From assembly GCF_025354735.1 (NCBI RefSeq), contig NZ_JANXMI010000134.1, positions 1-64,000 on the forward strand: a stretch of DNA of 64,000 nt, in the 5' to 3' direction. The notes beneath the pieces are model-generated. The model was given only the letters and a program-made list of their open reading frames with translations, did not search any database and had not been told where the DNA came from. Origin of the DNA: Rugamonas sp. (GTDB lineage Bacteria > Pseudomonadota > Gammaproteobacteria > Burkholderiales > Burkholderiaceae_D). Both the position numbers and the translations under genes were made by a program. This document shows, one piece after another, positions 1 to 10,469 of this stretch (the first letter of the stretch is position 1; each line of letters begins with the position of its first letter).

Positions 1-141
1 AAGTTCGTGATCATTGGCCACTGATTTATAGCCTTGTCGGCCATCCAGATATTGCCGAACCACTGTCAGCTTGAACTGCTCGTTGTACTTGGTCATGAAA
101 AAAACCCAAAAGTTGGTGTCCAACTTTTGGGGTTCAGTTCA
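1..141 (-). mobile_element. IS3-family (IS150-like) insertion sequence, 5' end only, truncated by window edge
   Basis: Reverse complement of 1..96 translates MTKYNEQFKLTVVRQYLDGRQGYKSVANDHEL, typical OrfA start; followed by IR-like TGAACTGAACCCCAAAAGTTGGACACC ending at ~141. Confidence 0.8.
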
Positions 142-188
142 GGGAGGCTGGCCAGACTTCAACTACCGATGCCGCAACGGCGCGGCGA

Positions 189-2060
189 TCAGCGCTCCGA
201 GGTTTTATCGTTGCGGTCGCGTTCGTCCTTGTGGCGCGGTTCTTCCTTGCGCTTGTCGGCGGCCGGCTCGCGATGCTGCTCGACGGCTTCGCGACGCGGT
301 TGCGCCTCGACATTCTGCCGCCCATCGCGATTGGCTTGCTGCGCTTGCGATTGCGGCTGCGATGACGGCGGCTGCGGCGCTTGCCCGTGCGCCGCCATCG
401 ACTGCTGCGCCTGAAGATGCTGTTGCAGTTGCTGCTGCTGTTGTTGCAATTGCTGCTGTTGTTGCAGTTGCTGCTGTTGCTGCGCCTGCTGCTGCTGTTG
501 TTGTTGCTGTTGTTGTTGTTGCTGTTGTTGTTGTTGTTGTTGTTGCTGTTGTTGTTGCTGCTGTTGTTGTTGTTGTTGCTGTTGTTGCGCCGGCGCGGCA
601 CCGCGCACCGGAATCTCGGCGCCCGGCGCCGGACGCGTCCAACGGCCATCCTGCCCCGGCCGCTGCGCACGGTCGTCATGATACTGATCGCGCTGCGGCG
701 CATTCATCGGCACATTCGCCGTCCCGTTCACCGATCCATTCACCCCGGCCGGCACGACGGGCGACCCGCCATGCGGTCCTTCGCGCCATTCCGGATGACG
801 GCCGTCGCCGCTGCGCGCCACGCCGCCCGGCGACGGCAGCGCCGCCATCGACGGCAAATTGCGCGCCGCGCCCGGCGCCACCAGCACGCGCTGCGCGGGG
901 CTGACCGGCACCATGCGGCGCGCCTCGAATTGCGCGCGCGGCAGCACGGTGACGCCGTCGCGATGATCGCGCCGCTCCTCGAAGCGCTCGACGGTGCGGC
1001 CGTCATGGCTCCACGCCAGACGCCGTCCGACCTCGATCGACACCCGGTACGTCGGCACATAAGCCTCGCGCGGCGACAGCGGATACCAGCCCATGCCCGG
1101 CGCGCGGCCGGCGCCGAACGCGACTTCGCCGCCGCCGACCCAGCCCACCAGCGCCGGCGACCACACCGGCCGGCCGACGCCGCGTCCCGGCGCCCAACGC
1201 CAGCGTTGTCCCACCATCACCCAGCGGCCGTAGTGCGACGGCGCATAGCCCCAGGGCGCGTTGTCGACCCAGGTCCAGCCCCAGGGATCGAGCCAGATCC
1301 AGCGGCCGTCGCGGTAGGGCGCCCAGTCGGCCGCGACCGTGTTCGGCGTCCACAGCGGACCGTAGTCGTTGCTGTCGACCCAGCTGCCGTTGCGGTCCAG
1401 CTCCTCGTAGCCGGTCACGTCCGGCGGCACGTAACGCGACGCGACGGCGGTGTCGTCGCCGCGGTCGCGCGCCTGGGCCCAGTCGTCGAAACCGTCGCGC
1501 CGCAGCAGGCCGGTGCGCACATCCTCCGGCGTGACCTCGACGCTCTTGCCGCTGCGCAGCGACACGATGGTGCCGGCGCCGTCCACCTGGGCCGCGCCGG
1601 CCAGCACGGCGACGGTGGTGGTGTCGGCCACGCGCTCGGTGTCGACCCGCAGCGCGGTCGGCTCGTTGAGGGTGACGCGCGCCTGCGGCGTCGTCAGCGC
1701 GAAGCCGCGCAGCAATTCATCGGTCTTGACGCGCACGTTGGCGCTGCCGTAGTTGAGGCGCAGCTGCAGGCGGTCGTCGTCGAGCTCCGTCACTTCCAGG
1801 TCGGAATCGCCGTCGAGGCGGATGGCGGCCGAGCCGACCCGCACTTCGGCGCGCGCGCCGCGCATGGTGGTGATGTGGTTGGCGCTGGTGACCGGCCAGT
1901 TCAGCAGCGCGACATTGGCCACGCCGTCATTGCCCAGCACCGTCACCTGCCCCTGCACGCTGGAAATGCGGCCCACCAGCTGCGGCGGCTCGGACTGCGC
2001 CAGCGCCGGTCCGGCGAACACGGCCGCCAGCAGCATCGATAAAACTCTATTGCGGCCCAT
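189..2060 (-). CDS. FecR-domain/DUF6600-like secreted protein with long C-terminal polyglutamine tract
   Basis: ORF with signal peptide (MLLAAVFAGPALAQ), FecR-like N-terminal part, W/Y/P-rich DUF6600-like repeats (YEELDRNGSWVDSNDYGPLWTP), polyQ C-terminus. Confidence 0.8.
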   Translation of the reverse strand: MGRNRVLSMLLAAVFAGPALAQSEPPQLVGRISSVQGQVTVLGNDGVANVALLNWPVTSANHITTMRGARAEVRVGSAAIRLDGDSDLEVTELDDDRLQLRLNYGSANVRVKTDELLRGFALTTPQARVTLNEPTALRVDTERVADTTTVAVLAGAAQVDGAGTIVSLRSGKSVEVTPEDVRTGLLRRDGFDDWAQARDRGDDTAVASRYVPPDVTGYEELDRNGSWVDSNDYGPLWTPNTVAADWAPYRDGRWIWLDPWGWTWVDNAPWGYAPSHYGRWVMVGQRWRWAPGRGVGRPVWSPALVGWVGGGEVAFGAGRAPGMGWYPLSPREAYVPTYRVSIEVGRRLAWSHDGRTVERFEERRDHRDGVTVLPRAQFEARRMVPVSPAQRVLVAPGAARNLPSMAALPSPGGVARSGDGRHPEWREGPHGGSPVVPAGVNGSVNGTANVPMNAPQRDQYHDDRAQRPGQDGRWTRPAPGAEIPVRGAAPAQQQQQQQQQQQQQQQQQQQQQQQQQQQQQQQQQQAQQQQQLQQQQQLQQQQQQLQQHLQAQQSMAAHGQAPQPPSSQPQSQAQQANRDGRQNVEAQPRREAVEQHREPAADKRKEEPRHKDERDRNDKTSER

Positions 2061-2154
2061 GGCTCGCTCCCGTCATGATGGTTGATGCCTCGTCAGCTAG
2101 TAACGCGGCACTTTGATGCAGGACTACCGTCCTTACAAATACTTGCAGATTTTG

Positions 2155-2802
2155 TCAGCCGGCCGCCGGCGCGCCGCGCTTGACGAAGAACAGCGCCGCG
2201 CCGACCGCCATCAAGAGGCCGCCGAACACCCGGTTCTGTTTCTTGACGGCGCGCGGGTCGCGGAAGAAGCGCTGCATCGACGACGCCAGCCAGGCGTAGC
2301 TGTGCATGACGATCAAATCGATGCCGCACATCGTCGCCGCCAGGATCAGCAGTTGCGGCAGCAGCGGCGCCCCGTGGGTGATGAATTGCGGCAGCACGGC
2401 GACCATGAAGATGATGCCTTTCGGATTCGTCGCATTGGTCAGGAAGCCGGTCAGCCAGCGCTTGCGCGCCGACGGCAGCCGCTGCAAAGGCGCGGCCTCG
2501 GCCGGATCGTCCAGCCGGACCCTGGCGCGCCACTGGCTCAGGCCCAGGTAAATCAGGTACAGCGCGCCCACCGTTTTGACGATGGAAAACGCCAGTTCCG
2601 ACGCCATCAGCAGCGAACCGACGCCCGCGCCGGCGATACAGAAAATTAGCAACAATCCCGCCTGCAAGCCGAAGATGGTGGCGCTGGCCTTCTTGACGCC
2701 GTACGACAGGCCGTGCGACATCGACAGCACGGCGCCCGAGCCCGGCGAGACGGCGATGATGCAGGCGGCGACGACAAACGTGATCCAGGTTGCGAAATTC
2801 AT
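2155..2802 (-). CDS. LysE family translocator
   Basis: MNFATWITFVVAACIIAVSPGSGAVLSMSHGLSYGVKKA..., LysE/RhtB family signature; start trimmed to 2802. Confidence 0.9.
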   Translation of the reverse strand: MNFATWITFVVAACIIAVSPGSGAVLSMSHGLSYGVKKASATIFGLQAGLLLIFCIAGAGVGSLLMASELAFSIVKTVGALYLIYLGLSQWRARVRLDDPAEAAPLQRLPSARKRWLTGFLTNATNPKGIIFMVAVLPQFITHGAPLLPQLLILAATMCGIDLIVMHSYAWLASSMQRFFRDPRAVKKQNRVFGGLLMAVGAALFFVKRGAPAAG

Positions 2803-3017
2803 GCTGACCCCAAGAGAAAAAGTGGTGAGCCGGCGTCTCATGACGCCAGGCAAGAGCCATTGTAACGGGCGGCCGTGGCGCGGAGCGAAAGCGGCCGCCA
2901 CGCGCCACCGCCGTTGCGGCTGAGGTAAGATGGCCGTTCCCACCATTTCCCCCGCACCCATGCCTTCCGTCCGCCACACCCGCCCCCCTTCGACCGTCCA
3001 CGCGGAGCGCCGCTGAC

Positions 3018-3932
3018 ATGGCCGGCACCAGCCTGCTGGCGCTGCTCGACGACATCGCCAGCATCCTCGACGACGTCGCCCTGATGAGCAAGGTCGCGGC
3101 CCGCAAAACCGCCGGTGTGCTGGGCGACGACCTGGCCCTGAACGCGCAGCAGCTGATCGGCCTGCGCGCCGAACGCGAGCTGCCGGTGGTGTGGGCGGTG
3201 GGCGTCGGCTCGCTCAAGAACAAGGCCATCCTGGTGCCGGCCGCGCTGGCCATCAGCGCGTGGGCGCCGTGGGGCATCACGCCGCTGCTGATGGCGGGCG
3301 GCGCCTACCTGTGCTACGAGGGCGTCGAAAAGCTGGCCCAGCCGCTGCTGCACGGCGCCGCCCACGAGGAGGACGCGACGGCGGCCGCCGCGGACGAGGC
3401 CGATCCCGCCGCGCTGGAACGCGCAAAAATCCAGGGCGCGATCCGCACCGACTTCGTGCTGTCGTCGGAAATCATCGTCATCGCGCTGGGCACCGTGGCC
3501 CAGGCCTCGTTCGGCCAGCAGGTCGTGGTGCTGACCGGCATCGCCGTCGTCATGACCGTCGGCGTGTACGGCATCGTGGCGGCCATCGTCAAGCTCGACG
3601 ATGCCGGCCTCTACCTGAGCCGGCGCGGCGGCGCCGTCGCGCGCGCCATCGGCGGCGTTCTGCTGACGGCCGCGCCCAAGCTGATGAAGCTGCTGTCCGT
3701 GGTCGGCACCGTCGCCATGTTCACGGTCGGCGGCGGCATCCTGACGCACGGCCTGCCCGCGCTCGCCGCGTGGATCGAGGCGGCCGCCCACGCCGGCGCC
3801 GCGACGCCGCTGGCCGGCCCGCTGCTGGCGCCGGCCATCCCCGTCGCGCTCGAAGCGCTGGCCGGCGTCGCCGCCGGCGCGCTGGTCCTCGCCGCCGGCC
3901 AGGTACTGCGTCGCTTCAAACGCCGCAGCTAA
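3018..3932 (+). CDS. DUF808 family membrane protein
   Basis: [45 protein letters not shown] matches DUF808 (YedI-like) family. Confidence 0.9.
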   Translation: MAGTSLLALLDDIASILDDVALMSKVAARKTAGVLGDDLALNAQQLIGLRAERELPVVWAVGVGSLKNKAILVPAALAISAWAPWGITPLLMAGGAYLCYEGVEKLAQPLLHGAAHEEDATAAAADEADPAALERAKIQGAIRTDFVLSSEIIVIALGTVAQASFGQQVVVLTGIAVVMTVGVYGIVAAIVKLDDAGLYLSRRGGAVARAIGGVLLTAAPKLMKLLSVVGTVAMFTVGGGILTHGLPALAAWIEAAAHAGAATPLAGPLLAPAIPVALEALAGVAAGALVLAAGQVLRRFKRRS

Positions 3933-4183
3933 GCCCGCGCGCCGACGTCGGGAGTTGATCCACCGGATCATCCACCGTGTCCTGTGCCGATGCCATGGCG
4001 TCGCCGTTGTTGTGCGGGTGATGCGGGTGGCGCGTGTCGTGTGGCGCTTGCCGTGCTTGCCGTCGTTGTCGCATACTATCGCCATCGACAGCGCCATCTT
4101 CAATCGGCCGGCTCCGTCCCGGAACTTTTTTCGCGCCGCGCCGTCGAACCTGTGTGTACAACGGTGGACGACCCGGGGGCGTC

Positions 4184-6298
4184 ATGAATCACGAACGAGA
4201 ACAGCAGCGCCTGCACCTTGCGCTCGATGCGGCCAGCATGACGATCTGGGACTCGGAACTGCGCGACGGCAGGGTCGAGCTGAGCACCGTGAAATGGGCG
4301 GCGCCCGGCGCGGCGCTGCTGGGCCTGGCGCCGGACTTGCTGCTCCAGCCCTTCCCCGACTTCCTGCGCTGCGTGCACGCCGACGACCGCAGCGCCGTGC
4401 TCGGCACGATGCAGGACGGCGTCGACCACTACACGGGCTACGAAATCGAATACCGCGTGCTGTGGCCGGACGGCACGCTGCACTGGCTGGCGGCCAAGGC
4501 GCAAGTGTTTTGCGACGCGGCCGGCGCCGCCAGCGACACGCTGGGCATCGTGTGGGACATCACGGCCCGCAAGCGCGACGAGCTGCGCCGCGCGCGCGAG
4601 CGCGAACTGGCCGAGACGACGCTGCGCTCGATCGGCGAGGGCGTCATCACCACCGACCGCCACGGCAAGACGGAATTCCTGAACCGCGTCGCCGAGCACC
4701 TGACGGGCTGGCCCAGCGAACTGGCGCGCGGCCACGACATCGGCGCCACCTTGCAGCTGGTCGACGAGGCCGGCGGCCCCTCTCCCGAACACGTGGCGCT
4801 CAAGTGTCTGCGGCTGCGCCAGGCCATCAACTTGGCCACGCCCAGCCTGCTGGTCATGCGCGACGGCCGCCGCCTGGCCGTCGAGGAATCGGCCGCGCCG
4901 ATCTGGTCCGACGACGGCGAACTGCTGGGCACGGTCGTCGTGTTCCGCGACGTCAGCCACGAGCGCAAGCTGAGCAAGCAGCTGTCGTGGCAGGCCACGC
5001 ACGACACGCTCACCGGCCTGATCAACCGGCGCGAATTCGAAGCCTGCATCGCCGCCGCCCTGCACAGCGCCAAGCACGACGGCCACGTCCACGCGCTGCT
5101 GTACATGGACCTCGACCAGTTCAAGGTCGTCAACGACACCTGCGGCCACTCGGCCGGCGACCTGCTGCTGCAGCTGCTGGCCAAGATGCTGCAACAGCAG
5201 TTGCGCGACAGCGACATCCTGGCCCGCCTCGGCGGCGACGAGCTGGGCGTGCTGCTGCCGCACTGTCCGCCGGAGCAGGCGCTGCGCATCGCCGACGACC
5301 TGCGCCAGGCCATCAAGAATTTCCGCTTCGTGTGGGAACACAACAGCTTCGAACTGGGCGCCAGCATCGGCATGGTCGACATCAACGACAGCAGCAAGTC
5401 GACGACGGAACTGCTGATCGCGGCCGACCAGGCTTGCTACCAGGCCAAGGAGGGCGGGCGCAACCGCGTGCACCGCTACCAGGAATCGGATGTGCGGCGG
5501 GCCCAGCGCCACGGCGAGATGCTGTGGGTGGCGCGCCTGAACGACGCCTTCGCGCGCCAGGCCTTCCGCCTGTACGCACAGCCCATCGTCAGCCTCGGCC
5601 CGCGGCCGGAGCGGCACGACGAGGTGCTGATCCGCATCGACAACGAGCACGGCGGCCTGATCCTGCCCGGCGCCTTCATCCCGGCCGCCGAGCGCTACGA
5701 CATGATGACGTCCATCGACCGCTGGGTGATCCGCGCCGTCTGCGCCCACGTGCGCAGCGTGCGCGACGGCCTGGCGCCCGAGCAGGCCTACATCGACGCC
5801 CACCAGAGGGCGCCGGCCCAGTATTCGATCAACCTGTCGGGCACCTCGCTGGGCGACGAGGGCCTGCACGACTACATCGTCGACCAGTTCGTCGCCCACG
5901 CCATCGCGCCGGAGCAGATCTGCTTCGAGATCACGGAGACGGCCGTGATCGCCAACCTGCCGAAAGCGCACACCTTCATGAGCCGCCTGAAGGCGCTGGG
6001 CTGCCGCTTCTCGCTCGACGACTTCGGCAGCGGCCTGTCGTCGTTCGCCTACCTGAAGGCGCTGCCGGTGGACTTCCTCAAAATCGACGGCATCTTTATC
6101 CGCGACATCGCCACCAACGCCATCAACCGCGCCATGGTCAAGGCGATCAATGAGGTCGGCCACGTGATGGGCATCCGCACCGTGGCCGAATACGTGGAGG
6201 ACGCGCCCACCCTGGCCGTCGTGCGCGACATCGGCATCGACTACGCCCAGGGCTACGCGGTGGGCGCGCTGCGGCCGCTGACGGCGGGCCTGGAATGA
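4184..6298 (+). CDS. PAS-GGDEF-EAL domain protein (c-di-GMP turnover)
   Basis: MNHEREQQRL start with PAS repeats; LARLGGDELGVLL (GGDEF-like); EAL-domain motifs EITETAVI, LDDFGSGLSSFAYLK, DFLKIDG. Confidence 0.92.
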   Translation: MNHEREQQRLHLALDAASMTIWDSELRDGRVELSTVKWAAPGAALLGLAPDLLLQPFPDFLRCVHADDRSAVLGTMQDGVDHYTGYEIEYRVLWPDGTLHWLAAKAQVFCDAAGAASDTLGIVWDITARKRDELRRARERELAETTLRSIGEGVITTDRHGKTEFLNRVAEHLTGWPSELARGHDIGATLQLVDEAGGPSPEHVALKCLRLRQAINLATPSLLVMRDGRRLAVEESAAPIWSDDGELLGTVVVFRDVSHERKLSKQLSWQATHDTLTGLINRREFEACIAAALHSAKHDGHVHALLYMDLDQFKVVNDTCGHSAGDLLLQLLAKMLQQQLRDSDILARLGGDELGVLLPHCPPEQALRIADDLRQAIKNFRFVWEHNSFELGASIGMVDINDSSKSTTELLIAADQACYQAKEGGRNRVHRYQESDVRRAQRHGEMLWVARLNDAFARQAFRLYAQPIVSLGPRPERHDEVLIRIDNEHGGLILPGAFIPAAERYDMMTSIDRWVIRAVCAHVRSVRDGLAPEQAYIDAHQRAPAQYSINLSGTSLGDEGLHDYIVDQFVAHAIAPEQICFEITETAVIANLPKAHTFMSRLKALGCRFSLDDFGSGLSSFAYLKALPVDFLKIDGIFIRDIATNAINRAMVKAINEVGHVMGIRTVAEYVEDAPTLAVVRDIGIDYAQGYAVGALRPLTAGLE

Positions 6299-6340
6299 AG
6301 GACAGGATGGCCGCAAGCACCAGCGTTGATTCCACTGTTT

Positions 6341-6382
6341 TTGATGTAGATCAATCAAAACGGCGGCGCGACACCCTACACT
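6341..6382 (+). promoter_or_regulatory. FNR/ANR box upstream of chemoreceptor gene with -10-like TACACT
   Basis: Perfect TTGAT-GTAG-ATCAA at 6341-6354 and TACACT at 6377-6382; spacing fits a class II (-41.5) FNR promoter. Confidence 0.7.
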
Positions 6383-6433
6383 GGCCGCATATCTTGCAAT
6401 GAAGCAAGTAATCGCAGTCTTCAGGAGGGCGCC

Positions 6434-8086
6434 ATGCGCAACAACTCACCCGTCACCGACCGCGAGGTCGAGGTATTGCCCGACCAGGCCATCGTGTCCA
6501 AGACTGACTTGGACGGCAACATCAGCTACGTCAACCCGTATTTCATCGCGATCAGCGGCTACGACGAGGCCGAGCTGATCGGCGCGCCGCAAAACATCCT
6601 GCGCCATCCCGACATGCCGGCCGCCGCCTTCGCCGACCTGTGGGCCACGCTGCGCGCCGGCATGCCGTGGACCGGACTGATAAAGAACCGCTGCAAGAAC
6701 GGCGACTTTTACTGGGTCAAGGCGAATATCACGCCGATCCGCGAGCAGGGCCGCGCGCTCGGCTATATGTCGGTGCGGGTGCGCGCCGACGCCGACCAGG
6801 TGGCCCAAGCCACGCTCGCCTACCGCGCGCTGGGACGGGCCGGCGGCGCCAGCGCCATCCGCAATGGCGCGCTGATCCGCGCCGGCGCGGCCGGATCGCT
6901 GGCGCGGCTGCGCCACACCACGCTGGCCACGCGGATCTGGCTGTGCACCAGCGTCGTCAACCTGCTGCAGGCGGCGGTGTGCGTCCTCAGCCTCGTGGGC
7001 CACGACGGCCCGGCCGGCGCGCAAAGCTACCTCATCTTCGGCGCCACCTTCATCGGCCTGCTCATCAACGTGTTCCTGTGGGCCACCTTGCGCGGCTCCG
7101 TGCTGCGGCCGCTGGGCCAGGCGCTGCGCGGCGCGCGGGCGATCGCCGCCGGCGACCTGTCGGGCAGCTTCGCCAGCGGCGCCACCGACGAAATGGGCCA
7201 GCTGCTGCGCGCGCTCGACCAGATGAACAGCAATTTGATCGCCACCATCCGCGACGTGCGCAACAACGTCGAAACGATGGCCGTGGCCACGCGCCAGATC
7301 GCCGCCGGCAACGCCGACCTGTCCGGCCGCACCGAGGCGCAGGCGGCCAGCCTGGAGCAGACCGCCGCCAGCGTCGACCAGTTTTCCGCCACCGTCAAGC
7401 AGAACGCCGCCAATTCCACCCAAGCGAGCGCGCTGGCGGCGGCGGCGTCGACGGTCGCGGTGCGGGGCGGCGCCATCGTCGCCGACGTCATCGCGACCAT
7501 GGACGACATCAACGGTTCCTCGCGCCGCATCGTCGACATCATCGGCCTGATCGAGGGCATCGCCTTCCAGACCAACATCCTAGCCCTGAACGCGGCCGTC
7601 GAGGCGGCGCGCGCGGGCGAGCAGGGCCGCGGTTTCGCCGTCGTCGCCGGCGAGGTGCGCAACCTGGCGCAGCGCTCGGCCAGCGCGGCCAAGGACATCA
7701 AGCAACTCATCGAAGTATCGGTCGGCAAGGTCGGCGCCGGCATGGTCAAGGCCCGGCGGGCCGGCGCGACGATGGAGCAGGTGGTCGGTTCGGCGCGGCA
7801 GGTGACGGCCATCATGCAAGAGATTTCGACGGCGTCGCGCGAACAAAGCATGGGCGTCGACCAGGTCAACGCCGCCATCGCCCACATGGACCAGGTGACG
7901 CAGCAAAACGCGGCGCTGGTGGAGCAGGCGGCGGCCGCGACGGCCAGTCTGGCGGCCGAGGCGGGCGGACTGACGCGGGCGGTCAGCCTGTTCCAGTTCG
8001 GCCCGGCGCAGCGGACCGGGCGCGCGGCGCCGCCGGCGCAGCGGCCACGGCGAGCGCAGCCGGCCATGCCGCGTTTGGCGGCCTGA
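6434..8086 (+). CDS. PAS-domain methyl-accepting chemotaxis protein (Aer-like)
   Basis: N-terminal PAS ([35 protein letters not shown]), HAMP, MCP signalling core [41 protein letters not shown]. Confidence 0.95.
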   Translation: MRNNSPVTDREVEVLPDQAIVSKTDLDGNISYVNPYFIAISGYDEAELIGAPQNILRHPDMPAAAFADLWATLRAGMPWTGLIKNRCKNGDFYWVKANITPIREQGRALGYMSVRVRADADQVAQATLAYRALGRAGGASAIRNGALIRAGAAGSLARLRHTTLATRIWLCTSVVNLLQAAVCVLSLVGHDGPAGAQSYLIFGATFIGLLINVFLWATLRGSVLRPLGQALRGARAIAAGDLSGSFASGATDEMGQLLRALDQMNSNLIATIRDVRNNVETMAVATRQIAAGNADLSGRTEAQAASLEQTAASVDQFSATVKQNAANSTQASALAAAASTVAVRGGAIVADVIATMDDINGSSRRIVDIIGLIEGIAFQTNILALNAAVEAARAGEQGRGFAVVAGEVRNLAQRSASAAKDIKQLIEVSVGKVGAGMVKARRAGATMEQVVGSARQVTAIMQEISTASREQSMGVDQVNAAIAHMDQVTQQNAALVEQAAAATASLAAEAGGLTRAVSLFQFGPAQRTGRAAPPAQRPRRAQPAMPRLAA

Positions 8087-8094
8087 CCGCGCCT

Positions 8095-8853
8095 TCAGCG
8101 ATAAGGCTCGGTTCCGGCCGCGATGGCGCGCAACCGGTCCGGCGCCAGCAATTCCACCTCGCGCCGGCTCACCGTGAGCAAGCCGTCTTGCTTAAACCTC
8201 GACAGCAAACGGCTGATGCTTTCTATCGTCAGCCCCAGATAGTTGCCGATGTCTTCGCGCGACATGCGCAGCTGGAAGGCGTCGGCCGCATAACCGCGCG
8301 CCGCGTAACGCGACGACAGGTTGACGAGGAAGGCGGCGAAGCGCTGATAGGCCTGCATATTCCCGAGCAGCAGCATGACGCTTTGCTCGCGGCTGATTTC
8401 CTGTCCCATCATGCGGTGAAAGTGGCGCAGCAAGGTCGGCATCTCGCCCAGCAACTGCTGCAAGCGGTTGAATGGAATTTCGCACACATCGCTGTCTTCC
8501 AGCGCCCGCGCGTCGCACTGGTGGCGCTCAGTGCTGATGGCGTCCATGCCGAGCAGCTCGCCGCCCATCTGGAAACCGGTGATTTGCTCGTGGCCGTCGG
8601 CGCGCAACTGGTAAGTCTTGAAATGACCGAGCCGGATCGCGTACAGATTGACGAAGGGATCGCCGATACGGAACAGCGTGGCGCCACGCTCGACCTTGCG
8701 GCGGTGGCCGATGATGCGGTCCAGCTTGTCCATATCGGCCAGGTCCAGTCCCATCGGCAGACACAGCTGATGCATGCTGCACGTGGCGCAGCGCGCGCGC
8801 AGGATCTCGACGGTCACGCCGGGCGACAGCGGGGAAGGCAGGGCGGGTCTCAT
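8095..8853 (-). CDS. Crp/Fnr family transcriptional regulator (Fnr-like)
   Basis: N-terminal cysteines CATCSMHQLC, cNMP-binding fold, HTH MSREDIGNYLGLTIESISRLLSRFKQDGLL. Confidence 0.92.
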   Translation of the reverse strand: MRPALPSPLSPGVTVEILRARCATCSMHQLCLPMGLDLADMDKLDRIIGHRRKVERGATLFRIGDPFVNLYAIRLGHFKTYQLRADGHEQITGFQMGGELLGMDAISTERHQCDARALEDSDVCEIPFNRLQQLLGEMPTLLRHFHRMMGQEISREQSVMLLLGNMQAYQRFAAFLVNLSSRYAARGYAADAFQLRMSREDIGNYLGLTIESISRLLSRFKQDGLLTVSRREVELLAPDRLRAIAAGTEPYR

Positions 8854-9040
8854 GGCGCCAGTGTAGTGCAGCCGGCGCGGCGGCTTGAAATGGGACCATG
8901 CGGCGATGCGGCGTACGGCCCGGAGGCATTGCGGCATGGCGGCGGGCGGCGGGCGGGACGGGGCGGCGCGATCGGCCGTCGCGGGACGGGCGCGCGGTCC
9001 GGCCGTAGCGATGCGGGCGCCGCGGTTCGGGCCGGCCGAT

Positions 9041-9559
9041 TCAGGCCAGCAGATATTCGCGCGCCATCAGGCGGGCGCGGTGCAGCCGGCTTTTGGTGGC
9101 GGCGGTGGTGATGTCGAGTTGGCCGGCGATTTCAGCGATGCTCATTTCGGCGAAGTCGCGCAGCAAGATCACTTGCAGATAGTCGGGCGGCAGCGATTCG
9201 AGCGCGTTGACCAGCTCGATGCGCAGGCCGGCCGTGTCCTGGCTGGCCAGCCATTGCTCGGCGCGCTCCTCGTCCCAGGGATCGCTGCTGAGCGCCTTGC
9301 GCGCCAGCTTGTGGCACTCGTGCCGCACCACCTGGAACAGCCAGCCGGAAAACGCCGCCAGCAAGCGCACCGACGCGAGCCGGCGCGACAGCACCAGCAG
9401 CGCTTCCTGCACCGCGTCGTCGACGTCGCTAATCAGGCAGGAACGCTGAGCGTAGCGGCGCAGGTCGGGCTGGCACAGGCGCAACAGCTGGGCCAGCGCC
9501 GCCGGATCGCCGCGGTGGGCGGCGTCCAGCACGGGCAGATAACGGTCAGCGAGGGCCAT
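9041..9559 (-). CDS. ECF-type RNA polymerase sigma factor
   Basis: DVDDAVQEALLVLSRRLASVR (region 2) and LESLPPDYLQVILLRDFAEMSIAEIAGQLDITTAATKSRLHRAR (region 4). Confidence 0.92.
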   Translation of the reverse strand: MALADRYLPVLDAAHRGDPAALAQLLRLCQPDLRRYAQRSCLISDVDDAVQEALLVLSRRLASVRLLAAFSGWLFQVVRHECHKLARKALSSDPWDEERAEQWLASQDTAGLRIELVNALESLPPDYLQVILLRDFAEMSIAEIAGQLDITTAATKSRLHRARLMAREYLLA

Positions 9560-9773
9560 GGGCCTGCTTGGCGGCCTTGTCGAGACGACGCCCGACCATG
9601 GCGCACATCGGGCAAAAGCCGAACAGGCCGGAGCCGACGATGCCCGCCGCCGCCAGTGCCAGCACGATGCCGGCCGTGCCGCCGATGACGCTCAAGCCGA
9701 TGATAACGGCGGCCACGCCGACGATCACGCGCAACACGCGCTCCCAGTTGGGTACATTTTTCACATAGAACAT
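9546..9773 (-). CDS. DUF2892 family small inner-membrane protein
   Basis: MFYVKNVPNWERVLRVIVGVAAVIIGLSVIGG; overlaps start of the sigma factor (probable coupling). Confidence 0.85.
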   Translation of the reverse strand: MFYVKNVPNWERVLRVIVGVAAVIIGLSVIGGTAGIVLALAAAGIVGSGLFGFCPMCAMVGRRLDKAAKQAHGPR

Positions 9774-9936
9774 ATTGCTCTCCTTTAGCGTTAGAGGAAA
9801 CCCCTCACCCACTAAGAGGCGGGCAGCGGCCGTTTCGATTCGCGGGCCGCAAATTATTTATTTTCCGGCCGCCGATTTGCATTGCCGCCCGATACTCGTT
9901 AGGCTAGCGCCATCGTTCACCCACGCATCGCATCCC

Positions 9937-10365
9937 ATGGCCGTCGCCCATCCTCCCGTTCTGGACCAGCATCTGTGCTTCAAACTGTACTCGACGTCGC
10001 TCAAGATGACGCAGTTGTACAAACCCATGCTGGCCGCGCTGAACCTGACTTATCCGCAATATCTGGTGATGGTGGTGCTGTGGGAACGGGAAGGGCTGGG
10101 CATCAAGGACGTGGCGGCCCGGCTGCAACAGGACTCCGGCTCGATCACGCCGCTGGTCAAGCGGCTCGAAGCGGAAGGCTATCTGTTGCGCAGCCGCGAT
10201 CCGCAGGACGAGCGCAACCGCGTGCTGACGCTGACGGCGGCCGGCAAGGCGCTGCGCAAGGATGGCGTGCGCATCAGCGAAGCCATCGCCCACGCCTGCG
10301 CGCTGACGCACGGCGAAGTGGCGGACATGATGGGCGGGCTGGAGCGGCTCAACGCGCGGCTATGA
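9937..10365 (+). CDS. MarR family regulator, OhrR-like
   Basis: LCFKLYSTSLKMTQLYKPMLAALNLTYPQYLVMVVLWE and winged-helix core. Confidence 0.88.
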   Translation: MAVAHPPVLDQHLCFKLYSTSLKMTQLYKPMLAALNLTYPQYLVMVVLWEREGLGIKDVAARLQQDSGSITPLVKRLEAEGYLLRSRDPQDERNRVLTLTAAGKALRKDGVRISEAIAHACALTHGEVADMMGGLERLNARL

Positions 10366-10380
10366 TCGTTGACGCCTTTG

Positions 10381-10460
10381 CCCGAAGTAGGCTAAACTTC
10401 ATTCAATACGGCCCCTTTCAGTTTCCCGGCTTCGGCTAGGTAGTTGCTTAGGGGTTTTTT
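10381..10460 (+). ncRNA. Candidate structured small RNA with terminator, convergent to the Abi_2 gene
   Basis: GAAGU(N7)ACUUC hairpin, then CCCCU..CAGUU..GGC-UUCG-GCU..AGUUG..AGGGG extended hairpin (10412-10454) followed by UUUUUU; CCGAAG (10382-10387) can pair with CUUCGG (10430-10435). Confidence 0.45.
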
Positions 10461-10469
10461 ATTGTCTGC

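Noticed and set aside
420-600. CAG/CAA triplet run considered as CRISPR-like array
   Set aside because: Simple trinucleotide repeat in frame with a coding gene; no repeat-spacer structure. No CRISPR array was found elsewhere in the window by eye.
71-904. Overlapping polyA/polyV/polyL/polyN ORFs on both strands around 71-900
   Set aside because: Alternative-frame readings of the CAG/CAA repeat in the FecR-like gene; compositionally biased and without domain support.
4100-6358. 752-aa minus-strand ORF opposite the GGDEF/EAL gene
   Set aside because: Antisense shadow ORF in GC-rich coding DNA; sense strand has clear domain motifs.
6640-9111. 823-aa plus-strand ORF across MCP and fnr-like genes
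   Set aside because: Off-frame reading through two genuine genes on opposite strands; low-complexity R/G/A composition.
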